From Roseivirga sp. (GTDB taxonomy: Bacteria; Bacteroidota; Bacteroidia; Cytophagales; Cyclobacteriaceae): DNA of 64,000 nt. The translations under genes and the position numbers were made by a program. The DNA lies in contig JAJCYM010000064.1 of the NCBI GenBank assembly GCA_029262895.1, positions 62,001 through 126,000 on the forward strand, in the 5' to 3' direction. Of the stretch, positions 26,426 to 35,283 are shown piece after piece. The notes under the pieces were generated by a model. The model ran no database searches. It worked only from the letters and a program-made list of their open reading frames with translations, and was not told where the DNA came from. Positions within the stretch are counted from its first letter, which is position 1. Each line of letters starts with the position of its first letter.

Positions 26426-27988
26426 TTACTCCGCAACTTTAATACTATCATTCCCTATCAGGATCGGCTCGTTGTACCTGCCTTCCTCATCTTTTACCTC
26501 AAGGTTTAGTACACCTCTTGGACAAACGGAAGAACAAACGCCACAGCCAACACAGGAGGAACGAATAATGCTTTGTCCTCTTTGCGCATAATGTCTTACG
26601 TCAATACCCATTTCACAATGGGTGGAACAGTTTCCACAGGAAATACATTGGCCACCATTGGTAGTGATTCTAAAACGCGACTTGAATTTCTGCACCATGC
26701 CCAAATAAGCGGCAAGTGGGCAACCAAAACGACACCAGGCTCGGTTCCCCATCAAAGGATAAAAGCCAGTGCCTATCACACCCGCAAAAACGGAACCTAT
26801 CGCAAAGCCATAGGTGGTTCTTAATGAGCCTGTATTAATGCCAATAACTGATCCTGCACCAGTAAAATAGGTGTACAATACACCTGCTGTCATTACTACA
26901 GCAAAAACCAGCACTCCGTGAATCAAATATCTCTCAATCTTCCATGCTCCAAGTGACTTGTTAGAAAGCTGTCTATATGGGTCTCCCAAAGTCTCAGCGA
27001 GGCCTCCACAGCCACAAACCCAGGAGCAATACCATCTCTTACCAAAGAAATAAGTGAAAACAGGAACACCCACAGCAAAAAGAGTAATCCCCCAGGCCAA
27101 CATAAAAATTCCTAAGCCTCCTGCACTTTGCAATTGATCCAGACTCCAGGCATCAAAGAAGTCATAATTCAATGGCCACATGTCTTTAAAGTCAAAATAT
27201 GGTTTGTTGAGTCTGATTAGTATTTCAGGAATAATAAAAGCGAATGCGGTTTGAAAAAACATCACCGAAAAGGTGCGAATGATTTGATAAGGGCTATGGC
27301 GATATTTTGAGATCATCCTTACGCCCATAACTATTACGGCAAGTGTATACAGCAAGCCATAAAGGAACCACTGACTTGCTTCTCCCCCACTCAATGCCCG
27401 GCTTACAGGGTCTACAATTAGCGTCCAGGGTACGACATACTGAGGAGCGAAATACAGTACGATATAAAAACTGATCAAAAATGCTCCTGTGATAATACCG
27501 AGCAATCCCCGGCTTTTCATAGAACTATGGTAGATGCCATTGTTCTTGATACCGGCAGGGCCATCATTGAATTTGGGTGTGATGTACATAATAGCGCCCA
27601 GAATGGCTACAATGAAAGTCAAGGCAAATGCACCGGCAGAATTATCCTTAATCCACCCTACGTAGGCACCTTTGCCAGCCCGCATAGTAACTTCCTTTGG
27701 GTTATCCCAAATCACCTTATCCCATTGCTCATCGGCTTTCAGTTGCTCATTTTTCTGATGAAAGGCTGATAGAAATTCTTTGGCGAACTGATGCGAGTTG
27801 CCAAATTCTTTACCCATGACATCAGCCATGGTCTCAGAAAGGGTGGCAACCTTATTTTCGTCCCCATAAACAGAGGAGCGCAGGGCATCCTCATTGAGCT
27901 GGTATTTGCCGAAGAACAAAGCGCTCACAAAAAAGCCCAGTCCAAAGACAAATAATACAAGTCCTGATTTTCTAATTAGATTGGTCAT
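26426..27988 (-). CDS. Membrane 4Fe-4S protein, NosR/NapH-like electron-transfer subunit
   Basis: A protein of 520 residues: a helix at 11-31, a periplasmic region with no FMN motif seen, then five or six helices. The NosR/NapH core is present: RWYCSWVCGCGGLAETLGDP, GNRAWCRFGCPLAAYLGM (CxxxC pairs), then two 4Fe-4S clusters CISCGNCSTHCEMGID and CVGCGVCSSVCPRGVL. Such proteins pass electrons between quinol or NADH carriers and extracytoplasmic reductases. The gene is directly preceded by an FAD oxidoreductase (two bases), which may feed it electrons. No nitrate or N2O reductase gene lies nearby. Confidence 0.85.
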   Translation of the reverse strand: MTNLIRKSGLVLFVFGLGFFVSALFFGKYQLNEDALRSSVYGDENKVATLSETMADVMGKEFGNSHQFAKEFLSAFHQKNEQLKADEQWDKVIWDNPKEVTMRAGKGAYVGWIKDNSAGAFALTFIVAILGAIMYITPKFNDGPAGIKNNGIYHSSMKSRGLLGIITGAFLISFYIVLYFAPQYVVPWTLIVDPVSRALSGGEASQWFLYGLLYTLAVIVMGVRMISKYRHSPYQIIRTFSVMFFQTAFAFIIPEILIRLNKPYFDFKDMWPLNYDFFDAWSLDQLQSAGGLGIFMLAWGITLFAVGVPVFTYFFGKRWYCSWVCGCGGLAETLGDPYRQLSNKSLGAWKIERYLIHGVLVFAVVMTAGVLYTYFTGAGSVIGINTGSLRTTYGFAIGSVFAGVIGTGFYPLMGNRAWCRFGCPLAAYLGMVQKFKSRFRITTNGGQCISCGNCSTHCEMGIDVRHYAQRGQSIIRSSCVGCGVCSSVCPRGVLNLEVKDEEGRYNEPILIGNDSIKVAE

Positions 27989-27990
27989 AA

Positions 27991-29322
27991 CTATCCGAAC
28001 AAAGCCAAAAGCTTCTTTTTCTTTTTAAGGGTGACTGATTTATCAGGGAACGTAAGATTAAAGGCATTGACGATCTCTTCTTCATGCCTTTTGAAAAATT
28101 CAGGATCGAAGTTGGCCTCTCTTAAATGTTCCATGGCATATTGAATTGATTTCTCCTTCTTGATCCAGATATCGCATATTTCGTGTCGGAATCTGATCCC
28201 AAATACATTCACGCCAAGCACCTGGTCAGACGCTTTATCAAAAACGATTCGAACACTCTTTTTGCCCCTCTCATGTTCCCAATAGAAGGTTGATTCATTC
28301 TCCTTAGGCTTTGCCCAAACCCAACCATAGGTTTGATACTCGATATCAAAGAATTTGGCGGAGTTGAACCACACCCCAGGATTATACTTGGTGTCTTGAT
28401 TACAGATGGTTTCAGCCAGCGCCTCCCCCATCATTCTGCCGGTATACCAGACCTGCTCAATGGGTCTTCTTTCTCCTATAGCCTGTCTGAATTCTGCGCA
28501 ATCTCCAATGGCATAGATATCATCAACACTAGTTTTTAAACAAGCATCAACCATAATGCCTCTGTTGATTTCAATTCCTGACGATCTAAGGAAATCAACA
28601 TTTGGAGAAACTCCAGCTGTTAGCCCTACAAATTGGCAGGCAATCTCTTCTCCATTTCCTGTAACCACGGCTCTTGCTCTTCCATTTTCATCTGGCAGAA
28701 TCTCCTTAAGGTCTGTAGACAACAGCAAATCCACATGATGTTCCCTGATATGTCGGTTGATCATCTCGGACTCTTCTGCAGGAAGAACGTGGTCCCAGAA
28801 GCTAGCCTCGCGCACCAAAAAGGTGACAGGTATATTTCTAGAAAGCAGCATTTCTGCCATTTCAATTCCAATAAGTCCACCACCAACAATTACGGCCCTC
28901 GAAATATTCTTGGTGTCTTCTTCCATGGATTCCAGGTCCTGATAACTATAGAGGCCTTGCACCGCCTTTAGGTCCTGGCCGGGCCATCCAAACTTATTTG
29001 ACTTAGAGCCGGTGGCCAGAACGAGTTTGTCATATTTCATTTGCTCACCCCCAGACAGGTTGAGGGTCTTTGCACTTGTGTCAACGTTTTCAACATAGGC
29101 CCTTTTCAGGTCAATCCTGTTCTTTTTCCAGAACCAATCTTCATAAGGCTTGGTGTGCCGATATTGCATATGCCCCATATAAATGTACATCAGGGCAGTT
29201 CTGGAGAAAAAATGATCCGTTTCAGCAGAGATCACCGTAATCCGATGGTCACTCTTCTTGCGGATATGTCTGGCAGCAGTAATTCCTGAGATTCCGTTGC
29301 CAATAATTACAATGTGTTGCAT
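27991..29322 (-). CDS. NAD(P)/FAD-dependent oxidoreductase
   Basis: A protein of 443 residues of the pyridine-nucleotide disulphide-oxidoreductase fold: FAD motif VIIGNGISGITAARHIRKKS, NAD(P) motif AVIVGGGLIGIEMAEMLL, the ATG motif VLATGS, and DDIYAIGDCAEF. No redox-active Cys pair is visible, so it is like NirB-type or rubredoxin-reductase enzymes. It is the first gene of a two-gene operon with the NosR/NapH-like protein (two-base gap), which suggests soluble NAD(P)H-to-membrane electron transfer. Confidence 0.88.
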   Translation of the reverse strand: MQHIVIIGNGISGITAARHIRKKSDHRITVISAETDHFFSRTALMYIYMGHMQYRHTKPYEDWFWKKNRIDLKRAYVENVDTSAKTLNLSGGEQMKYDKLVLATGSKSNKFGWPGQDLKAVQGLYSYQDLESMEEDTKNISRAVIVGGGLIGIEMAEMLLSRNIPVTFLVREASFWDHVLPAEESEMINRHIREHHVDLLLSTDLKEILPDENGRARAVVTGNGEEIACQFVGLTAGVSPNVDFLRSSGIEINRGIMVDACLKTSVDDIYAIGDCAEFRQAIGERRPIEQVWYTGRMMGEALAETICNQDTKYNPGVWFNSAKFFDIEYQTYGWVWAKPKENESTFYWEHERGKKSVRIVFDKASDQVLGVNVFGIRFRHEICDIWIKKEKSIQYAMEHLREANFDPEFFKRHEEEIVNAFNLTFPDKSVTLKKKKKLLALFG

Positions 29323-29546
29323 AGCAGGATTATTAAAGCCGAAACTGCCCCTTTTAGTTGCCTGGGCATGTCACCATTCCGACTATAGTCCAATAAATGT
29401 GATTTGAAAATCAATCATTTGAAAAGCGGATGACACAATCATAAATTAGCCATTTCTTCGTGATATTGCGATGACATTTTTTATTAAAGTGCAACCTTTA
29501 TACTTTTCCCAAATCTTTAACACAGAAAACAAAAACGAATACCAAG

Positions 29547-30257
29547 ATGAAAAGTCTTAAGCGTAACAACAGAGGGGTTTATATGGCAATGTTTATCATG
29601 TTCCTTGCGGTTCAGATGAGCTTTGCTCAAACCAGACAGAAAAGAGATGTAAGTGATTTTCACGAGCTAAGTGTTAGCAGTGCTTTTAAGGTTGAAATAG
29701 AAGTGGGCAACACTGAATCACTGGAAATAGAAGTTGACGAGCGCTATATCGATGACGTGATAACAGAAGTAAGAGGAGGAAAGCTTGTTATCAGAATGAG
29801 AGACTCTCGGGGAAGACGTAGAATGAACAGGTCTCCTATCGCCTATTTGACTGTTAAAAGTCTTGACAATATAAGCGCGAGTGGAGCTGTTAGCATCAGT
29901 TCAAAAGATATACTCAAGGGTGATAAATTGGATATAGGTCTCTCAGGTGCATCGGTAATCAATCTGGAAGTAGACGTAGACGATCTTTATATAGAAGCTT
30001 CAGGTGCCTGTGTTGTCAACATGGAAGGAAGGGCGAAAGATCAAACCCTTAAGACAAGTGGTGCAACAGTTTATCGTGCCTTCGACCTGGAAAGTGAAAC
30101 TGCGGATATTCGTGTAACCGGTGCCGGATCAGCAAGAGTTAATGTATCAGACCGACTGGATGCGAGAGCGTCAGGTGCATCAAGCATCAGATACAAAGGT
30201 AGCCCTGAAGTAAATTCAGATACTTCCGGAGCTTCAAGTGTAAGAAGAAGTAACTAG
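29547..30257 (+). CDS. DUF2807 (head GIN domain) protein
   Basis: A protein of 236 residues with a signal peptide (through SFAQ). The domain is a beta-helix with the GIN motif pattern: FHELSVSSAFKVEIEVGN and repeated SGAS-type turns (NISASGAVSIS, DIGLSGASVINL, ASGACVVNMEG, RASGASSIRYKG). Family members are surface or periplasmic proteins of unknown role in Bacteroidota, often called putative auto-transporter adhesins. Followed by a terminator. Confidence 0.88.
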   Translation: MKSLKRNNRGVYMAMFIMFLAVQMSFAQTRQKRDVSDFHELSVSSAFKVEIEVGNTESLEIEVDERYIDDVITEVRGGKLVIRMRDSRGRRRMNRSPIAYLTVKSLDNISASGAVSISSKDILKGDKLDIGLSGASVINLEVDVDDLYIEASGACVVNMEGRAKDQTLKTSGATVYRAFDLESETADIRVTGAGSARVNVSDRLDARASGASSIRYKGSPEVNSDTSGASSVRRSN

Positions 30258-30298
30258 TATCAAGTTTCAAGTTCAAGGTTCCAAGTTGGTGCTTGGCT
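30258..30298. repeat. Degenerate CAAGTT repeat tract
   Basis: TATCAAGTTTCAAGTTC and AAGGTTCCAAGTTGGTGC form four imperfect copies of CAAGTT just after the DUF2807 stop. Such tracts are common intergenic sequence in Bacteroidota. Confidence 0.4.
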
Positions 30299-30340
30299 CG
30301 TAAACTTAGAAACAGAAAAACATAATCATGACCGATTATA

Positions 30341-30385
30341 CCCTCGGGGGAAGCGAGTAATACTCGTAGAGTCCGAGGGATTTTT
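30341..30385 (+). terminator. Terminator after the DUF2807 gene
   Basis: CCCTCGG (30341-30347) pairs with CCGAGGG (30373-30379) around an inner CGAGTA-type hairpin, followed by five T residues at 30381-30385. The T run touches the end of the convergent meaB gene. Confidence 0.65.
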
Positions 30386-31376
30386 ATTTTTGATTGAGGC
30401 TATCAATCAACTGAACAGCAGCATTCAGGGCTGGTAATTCACCCGATTCGACTTGCTCTATAATTTTAGGTAAAATTTCTTTTACCTGCTCAGCCTCGTA
30501 AAAATTATTGATTAGAAGTGCATTGACATGCTCGCGCATCCAGTTAAGCTGTTGCTTTTGCCTATTCTTTTCAAAAAAATCATTCCCTTGTACCCTATTG
30601 GCATATTGTTGAATCATATCCCAAATTTCCTCAAGTCCGGTGCCTTCCTGAGCCGAACAAGTTTTTACCTGGGGAATCCAACCTGAATTTGCTTCCGGGA
30701 AAAGGTGCAAAGCACTTTGATATTCTGCTTTGGCACGCTTAGCAGCTTTGAGGTTTTCACCATCTGCTTTGTTGATCACAACAGCATCGGCCATTTCCAT
30801 AATGCCCTTTTTAATACCTTGTAACTCGTCCCCCGCACCTGCCAGCATCAATAGCAGAAAGAAATCGACCATTCCTTTTACCAGGGTCTCACTTTGTCCT
30901 ACGCCAACAGTCTCCACGAAAATTACATCAAACCCTGCTGCTTCACAGAGCAAAATAACTTCACGGGTTTTGTTGCTTACTCCTCCTAGTGCGTCTCCTG
31001 AGGCGGAAGGTCGAATAAAGGCATTGGGGTTTCTTGATAGTTCCTCCATGCGAGTTTTATCACCCAAAATACTCCCATGAGTCAGTTGGCTGGTGGGATC
31101 TATGGTCAGCACAGCCAATTGCCTGCCTTCACCAGTGATATAAGTGCCAAAGGTCTCTATAAAGGTGCTTTTCCCAACACCAGGCACTCCGGTAATCCCA
31201 ATTCTTAGGGAATTTCCCGAATGTGAGATTACGCCGGCCAACACCTCTCTGGCCTGCACTATGTCGAGCGTATTGGTGCTTTCGATCAGTGTAATTGCCC
31301 TGCTGAGTACCAGCCTGTCTCCATCTAAAATACCGTCAATGTATTCTTGTGAGGAAAGTCTTCGTTTCTTGTTCAT
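30384..31376 (-). CDS. meaB: Methylmalonyl-CoA mutase-associated GTPase MeaB
   Basis: A protein of 330 residues, a G3E-type GTPase that protects and reloads adenosylcobalamin in methylmalonyl-CoA mutase. Motifs: Walker A GITGVPGVGKSTFIETFG, LTIDPTSQLTHGSILGDKTR, then VFVETVGVGQSE (switch II) and VVINKADGENLKAAKRAKAE (NKxD). It is distant from mutAB (7.5-10.8 kb) and on the opposite strand, so the pathway is split. Divergent from the rhodanese gene. Confidence 0.95.
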   Translation of the reverse strand: MNKKRRLSSQEYIDGILDGDRLVLSRAITLIESTNTLDIVQAREVLAGVISHSGNSLRIGITGVPGVGKSTFIETFGTYITGEGRQLAVLTIDPTSQLTHGSILGDKTRMEELSRNPNAFIRPSASGDALGGVSNKTREVILLCEAAGFDVIFVETVGVGQSETLVKGMVDFFLLLMLAGAGDELQGIKKGIMEMADAVVINKADGENLKAAKRAKAEYQSALHLFPEANSGWIPQVKTCSAQEGTGLEEIWDMIQQYANRVQGNDFFEKNRQKQQLNWMREHVNALLINNFYEAEQVKEILPKIIEQVESGELPALNAAVQLIDSLNQK

Positions 31377-31499
31377 ACTGCGTTTCCGAAGGTAATAATT
31401 ATTTGCTTTGTCATTTATAGAACACCATGGGAACTAATCGCTGACATAAGTCGGTTGACTAACAATTCAAACTTTAGTCAGTCTATAAGTTTAGGGCAC

Positions 31500-31982
31500 A
31501 TGAAATTTTTTAGAATACTCTTTTTCTCAATACTCGGACTTACTGTCTTTGGCTTAGGGGTTTCTGGTGACCAAACTTTTTTTAGCCATTGGTACCCATC
31601 TACAGTCAAAAGTATTGACCCTGACATTGCGCAAGAACTCATTTCAACTCAGGATGTTCTTATCCTTGATGTCAGAGAAGGGCGCGAGTTCAACATGAGT
31701 CATTTGCAAAATGCATTACCTTTTGAGAGTAAATCACTTGAAAACATATCCAAACAGCAACCTATACTGCTCTATTGTACGGTGGGTTATAGAAGTGCTC
31801 TTGCAGCTGAGGATTTGCAAAAACAAGGATTTCAGAATGTTTATAACATGAATGGAGGGTTGATTTATTGGAAAAACTCGAATCAAAAAGTTTACGATCT
31901 TTCTGATCAGGAAACAGATAGTATTCATGTTTTTAATAATTTTTACAGTCTTTGGCTGAGAAATGGAATATCCAGCTTATGA
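31500..31982 (+). CDS. Rhodanese-like protein in arsenosugar-type cluster
   Basis: A protein of 160 residues: an N-terminal helix or signal (MKFFRILFFSILGLTVFGLG) and a rhodanese domain with LILDVREGREFNMSHLQNA and the active-site loop YCTVGYRSA, Cys intact. ATG at 31500 is used because the longer frame starts at TTG at 31455. Its stop overlaps the next ATG (ATGA). It lies upstream of the glycosyltransferase and ArsM genes in the same operon and could supply sulfur or reduce arsenic species; that role is inferred. Confidence 0.85.
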   Translation: MKFFRILFFSILGLTVFGLGVSGDQTFFSHWYPSTVKSIDPDIAQELISTQDVLILDVREGREFNMSHLQNALPFESKSLENISKQQPILLYCTVGYRSALAAEDLQKQGFQNVYNMNGGLIYWKNSNQKVYDLSDQETDSIHVFNNFYSLWLRNGISSL

Positions 31983-32596
31983 ACAAACAACTGTTAATCA
32001 TATTTGTTAGAAACCCAGAGTTGGGTAAGGTGAAAACCAGATTGGCCAAAACGGTGGGCAATGAAGTAGCCCTTGCCATCTACTTTCAGTTGCTCGAAAA
32101 AACTAAAGAAGCCACTAAAGACCTGGACCTTGATAAAGTAGTCTATTACAGTGACGAAATCGATCCCAATGGTATTTGGGACTCCACAACATATTATAAG
32201 GCGCTTCAACATGGAAATGACCTTGGTTCAAAAATGAAGAATGCTTTCAAGAGAGCATTTCAGGAAGGGTACAAGGAGGTTTGCCTTATCGGTAGTGATT
32301 GTCTCGACATTACTCCGGAAACCATTCAAGAAGCCTTTATCGCCCTGAAAGATAAGCGAGCCGTGATCGGTGCAGCCGAGGATGGAGGATATTACCTGAT
32401 CGGAATGGACGAATACAGACCCGAGCTATTTGATAACAAGGCCTGGAGCACAGATGAAGTATTTATTTCCACTTTGGAAGATTTTGAAAGGCTGGACCTT
32501 TCCTATCACGAATTGCCTGTATTGAAAGATGTAGACACCGAAAAAGATCTAAAAAGTTGGGCAGCCACATTTAAGACCAATTACTTAGCAGACTAG
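31979..32596 (+). CDS. TIGR04282 family glycosyltransferase (arsenosugar cluster type)
   Basis: About 205 residues with a GT-A-like fold: LLIIFVRNPELGKVKTRLAK, VCLIGSDCLDITPETIQEAF, VIGAAEDGGYYLIGMDE and AWSTDEVF. This is the DUF2064/TIGR04282 family that genome annotators link to arsenosugar synthesis because of its neighbours. ATG at 31979 overlaps the rhodanese stop. ArsM follows three bases after the stop. The radical SAM partner ArsS is not in the window. Confidence 0.85.
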   Translation: MNKQLLIIFVRNPELGKVKTRLAKTVGNEVALAIYFQLLEKTKEATKDLDLDKVVYYSDEIDPNGIWDSTTYYKALQHGNDLGSKMKNAFKRAFQEGYKEVCLIGSDCLDITPETIQEAFIALKDKRAVIGAAEDGGYYLIGMDEYRPELFDNKAWSTDEVFISTLEDFERLDLSYHELPVLKDVDTEKDLKSWAATFKTNYLAD

Positions 32597-32599
32597 TAC

Positions 32600-33571
32600 A
32601 TGAATAGTTACCTGGATACCACAAAAGATGTTTATAAGCAGGCCGCATTAACTCCCGATGTGGGTCTTTGCTGCACCACTACGCCAGTTTGGCAACTGCC
32701 CAATCTTGATGTCCCGGGCAAGATGTTGGATATGAATTACGGCTGCGGTAGTACCGTAAATCCAAGGGATTTGGTAAACAACCCGACTGTACTTTATGTA
32801 GGCGTTGGGGGTGGCATGGAGCTTTTACAGTTCTCCTATTTCAGTCGACAAAAAGGCAATGTCATCGGTATAGATGTGGTTGATGAAATGCTGGCGGCAT
32901 CCGCAGAGAATTTTAAGGCAGCTGAAGAACTGAATGACTGGTTCAGCCCGGACTTTGTTGACCTGAGAAAGGGAGATGCGCTCAATTTGCCTGTGGAAGA
33001 TTCAAGTATTGATGTAGCGGCTCAAAACTGCCTTTTCAATATTTTCAAGATAGATGATCTGAAAAAGGCACTCGAAGAAATGTACAGGGTGCTTAAACCG
33101 AATGGAAGACTGGTACTTTCCGATCCGATCTGTGAATACCCAATGCCTGAAAATTTAAAGAATGATGAGCGATTGCGTGCCCTTTGTCTGAGTGGTGCGC
33201 TTCCCCTAAAGGAGTATATCGATCTTATCACTAGTGTCGGTTTTGGCACTGTTGAGGTTCGCGCTAAGCGCCCCTATCGAATTCTTGATCCTAAGAATTA
33301 TAATATTGACAATATCATTTTCATAGAAAGTGTCGAAGTTTGTGCTATCAAAGATCCAATGCCGGAAGATGGTCCTTGTGTATTCACGGGTAAAACAGCC
33401 ATCTACTATGGTCAAGAAGAGCTCTTTGATGATCATAATGGACATGTGCTCCTGCAAAATCAACCCCTGGCGGTCTGTGATAAAACTGCAGCAGCGCTAA
33501 CAGATACTGGAAAAGATGAGATTTACGTTTCAGAATCGACTTACTTTTATGATGGCGGAGGTTGTTGCTAG
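32600..33571 (+). CDS. arsM: Arsenite S-adenosylmethionine methyltransferase ArsM (arsenosugar type)
   Basis: A protein of 323 residues that matches the arsenosugar-biosynthesis ArsM group. The N-terminus has DVYKQAALTPDVGLCCTTTP with vicinal Cys24-Cys25, then the SAM domain with VLYVGVGGGMELLQFSYFSR and VIGIDVVDEMLAASAENF, and LKPNGRLVLSDPI. It ends in Cys-Cys (322-323), probable arsenite-binding ligands. The enzyme methylates As(III), giving precursors for arsenosugars. It follows the glycosyltransferase by three bases, and its 3' end overlaps the start of the next lipoprotein gene. Confidence 0.92.
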   Translation: MNSYLDTTKDVYKQAALTPDVGLCCTTTPVWQLPNLDVPGKMLDMNYGCGSTVNPRDLVNNPTVLYVGVGGGMELLQFSYFSRQKGNVIGIDVVDEMLAASAENFKAAEELNDWFSPDFVDLRKGDALNLPVEDSSIDVAAQNCLFNIFKIDDLKKALEEMYRVLKPNGRLVLSDPICEYPMPENLKNDERLRALCLSGALPLKEYIDLITSVGFGTVEVRAKRPYRILDPKNYNIDNIIFIESVEVCAIKDPMPEDGPCVFTGKTAIYYGQEELFDDHNGHVLLQNQPLAVCDKTAAALTDTGKDEIYVSESTYFYDGGGCC

Positions 33572-34394
33572 ACCACGTTCCATCCTAATCATAATTGCCA
33601 CAGTGGCTGTATTTACGGCCTGTACAAATCCAACATCAACTCCTCCCCAAAGTCCTCATTTTAACCCTGAATGGGCCATGGACAAAGTTTGGGAAGATGG
33701 ACAGGCCGAGGTTGCCCACTATGATGCCAAAATGGTGGTTTACGGTAAGGTCCGGCAGTTTGACTATGTCTATATCACCGTTAAGGAAGAATTCAATACA
33801 GAGTTCAATGTGAAAACTGATGATTATGAACGAAACGACCTTTTCAGCGTACTTAAGGTAAATAAATTTGCCCGTTTCGAAACGGAGAACTATCCCTACC
33901 ACTACCTCACAAGTCTATTTTTCAAAAGAAACGAGCTACAGCAACTGCATAAAATGACCCACACCGCACAGGAATGGTGTGGCAATACCTTCAAGCAATT
34001 CACCTTATCAGGTAGTGGTTATTCCTACGACTACAACAGCTATTTTGATGGCTCGGGAGATGGCGAAATGCATATTCCGGAAACAGATTTAATTTGGGAA
34101 GATCAACTATCCACTTTACTCCGAAGTCTCAAGTTCGAAGAGGGACTCACATTCTCCCACAGAGTTTTGGAAAGTCAGGTTAACACCAGAACCCGCAAAC
34201 CAACCATCTACGATGCAGAATTCTCCGTGATATCAAATGACGATTCCTGGGAAGTGCAGGTCAAACTAAATGGAGAAAGAACGAACATCTACAATTTTCA
34301 AAAAGTGTACCCCAATATTCTCCTCAATCAGACCAGTTGGAATGGGTTCACACTTGCTCTTACAAACACCAGCCGATACCAATATTGGCGGTAG
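33549..34394 (+). CDS. Hypothetical lipoprotein
   Basis: About 281 residues. The N-terminus gives ARPRSILIIIATVAVFTAC, a lipoprotein signal (FTAC). The mature part is unassigned, with LFSVLKVNKFARFETENYPY and MTHTAQEWCGNTFKQFTLSG. I recall similar proteins in Cytophagales without a function. ATG is at 33549 (or 33552), overlapping arsM by about 20 bases, so it may be co-transcribed. A link to arsenic chemistry is not supported by the sequence itself. Confidence 0.6.
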   Translation: MMAEVVARPRSILIIIATVAVFTACTNPTSTPPQSPHFNPEWAMDKVWEDGQAEVAHYDAKMVVYGKVRQFDYVYITVKEEFNTEFNVKTDDYERNDLFSVLKVNKFARFETENYPYHYLTSLFFKRNELQQLHKMTHTAQEWCGNTFKQFTLSGSGYSYDYNSYFDGSGDGEMHIPETDLIWEDQLSTLLRSLKFEEGLTFSHRVLESQVNTRTRKPTIYDAEFSVISNDDSWEVQVKLNGERTNIYNFQKVYPNILLNQTSWNGFTLALTNTSRYQYWR

Positions 34395-34424
34395 GAAAAA
34401 GTCATATTTTTTCGATATTTGGGC

Positions 34425-35258
34425 ATGCAAAAACTTGAGGTTTCTGGCCTATTTATTTATCCGATAAAATCACTCGCAGGTATAAGCCTTAACGATGCTA
34501 TGGTAGAATCCAGAGGTTTGCAGTACGATCGAAGATGGGTCCTAGTGGATGAAAACAATCTATTCATTCATCAGAGAACATACCATCAGATGGCCTTGCT
34601 TCAACCTCATCTTGAGGATGACTTTCTCAAAGTTTCACATAAAAATGACCCCAGTAAATCTATTGTTATCCCCTACACACCTGAATCAGCTGTTCGTGAA
34701 CCCGTAACTGTTTGGAAGGACACTTGCCCTGCCGTTGAAGTCAGTAAGAAAGTCAGCGATTGGTTCACTGAAATTCTAGGTGTTGCTTGTAGGCTTATGT
34801 TAATGCCCAATGATTCGGTCCGACCCACACATCCTGATTTCTCAGTGCATGAAGATGACAAAGTCAGTTTTGCAGATGGGTTTCCCATTCACATTATCAG
34901 TGAGGCTTCGGTGGAAGCTCTGAATGCCAAAATCGTTGAAGGAGAAATTACTGCTGGCCGTTTCAGACCAAATATTCTGTTAAGTGGTGGCCATCCCCAT
35001 ATTGAAGACGAGCTTGGAGTATTCGTTATCAATGGAGTGAAATTTTACGGAGTGAAGCCCTGTGGCCGTTGTATAATGACCACAGTGAATCCAAACACCG
35101 CTGTTGCCGGAAAAGAACCTTTAAAAACGTTGGCTACCTATCGAAGAAAAGACAAAGCCATCTTGTTTGGTCAAAATACGATACCTGAAATGACAGGCAT
35201 CATTAAAGTTGGTGACGAGGTTTTGATCAAGGAAAAGTTAAAGCCTATCGCTTTCTAA
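34425..35258 (+). CDS. MOSC domain protein (YcbX/mARC-like)
   Basis: A protein of 277 residues: an N-terminal MOSC_N beta-barrel (LEVSGLFIYPIKSLAGISLN, SRGLQYDRRWVLVDENN) and a C-terminal MOSC domain with ITAGRFRPNILLSGG and the conserved Cys site KPCGRCIMTTVNPNTAVAGK, the expected molybdenum-cofactor ligand of mARC/YcbX enzymes, which reduce N-hydroxylated compounds. ATG at 34425 is chosen over a TTG two codons upstream. It precedes hemJ by 25 bases and has no molybdenum cofactor gene nearby. Confidence 0.88.
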   Translation: MQKLEVSGLFIYPIKSLAGISLNDAMVESRGLQYDRRWVLVDENNLFIHQRTYHQMALLQPHLEDDFLKVSHKNDPSKSIVIPYTPESAVREPVTVWKDTCPAVEVSKKVSDWFTEILGVACRLMLMPNDSVRPTHPDFSVHEDDKVSFADGFPIHIISEASVEALNAKIVEGEITAGRFRPNILLSGGHPHIEDELGVFVINGVKFYGVKPCGRCIMTTVNPNTAVAGKEPLKTLATYRRKDKAILFGQNTIPEMTGIIKVGDEVLIKEKLKPIAF

Positions 35259-35283
35259 GAATCGTAATGTACCTTTGCCCGCG

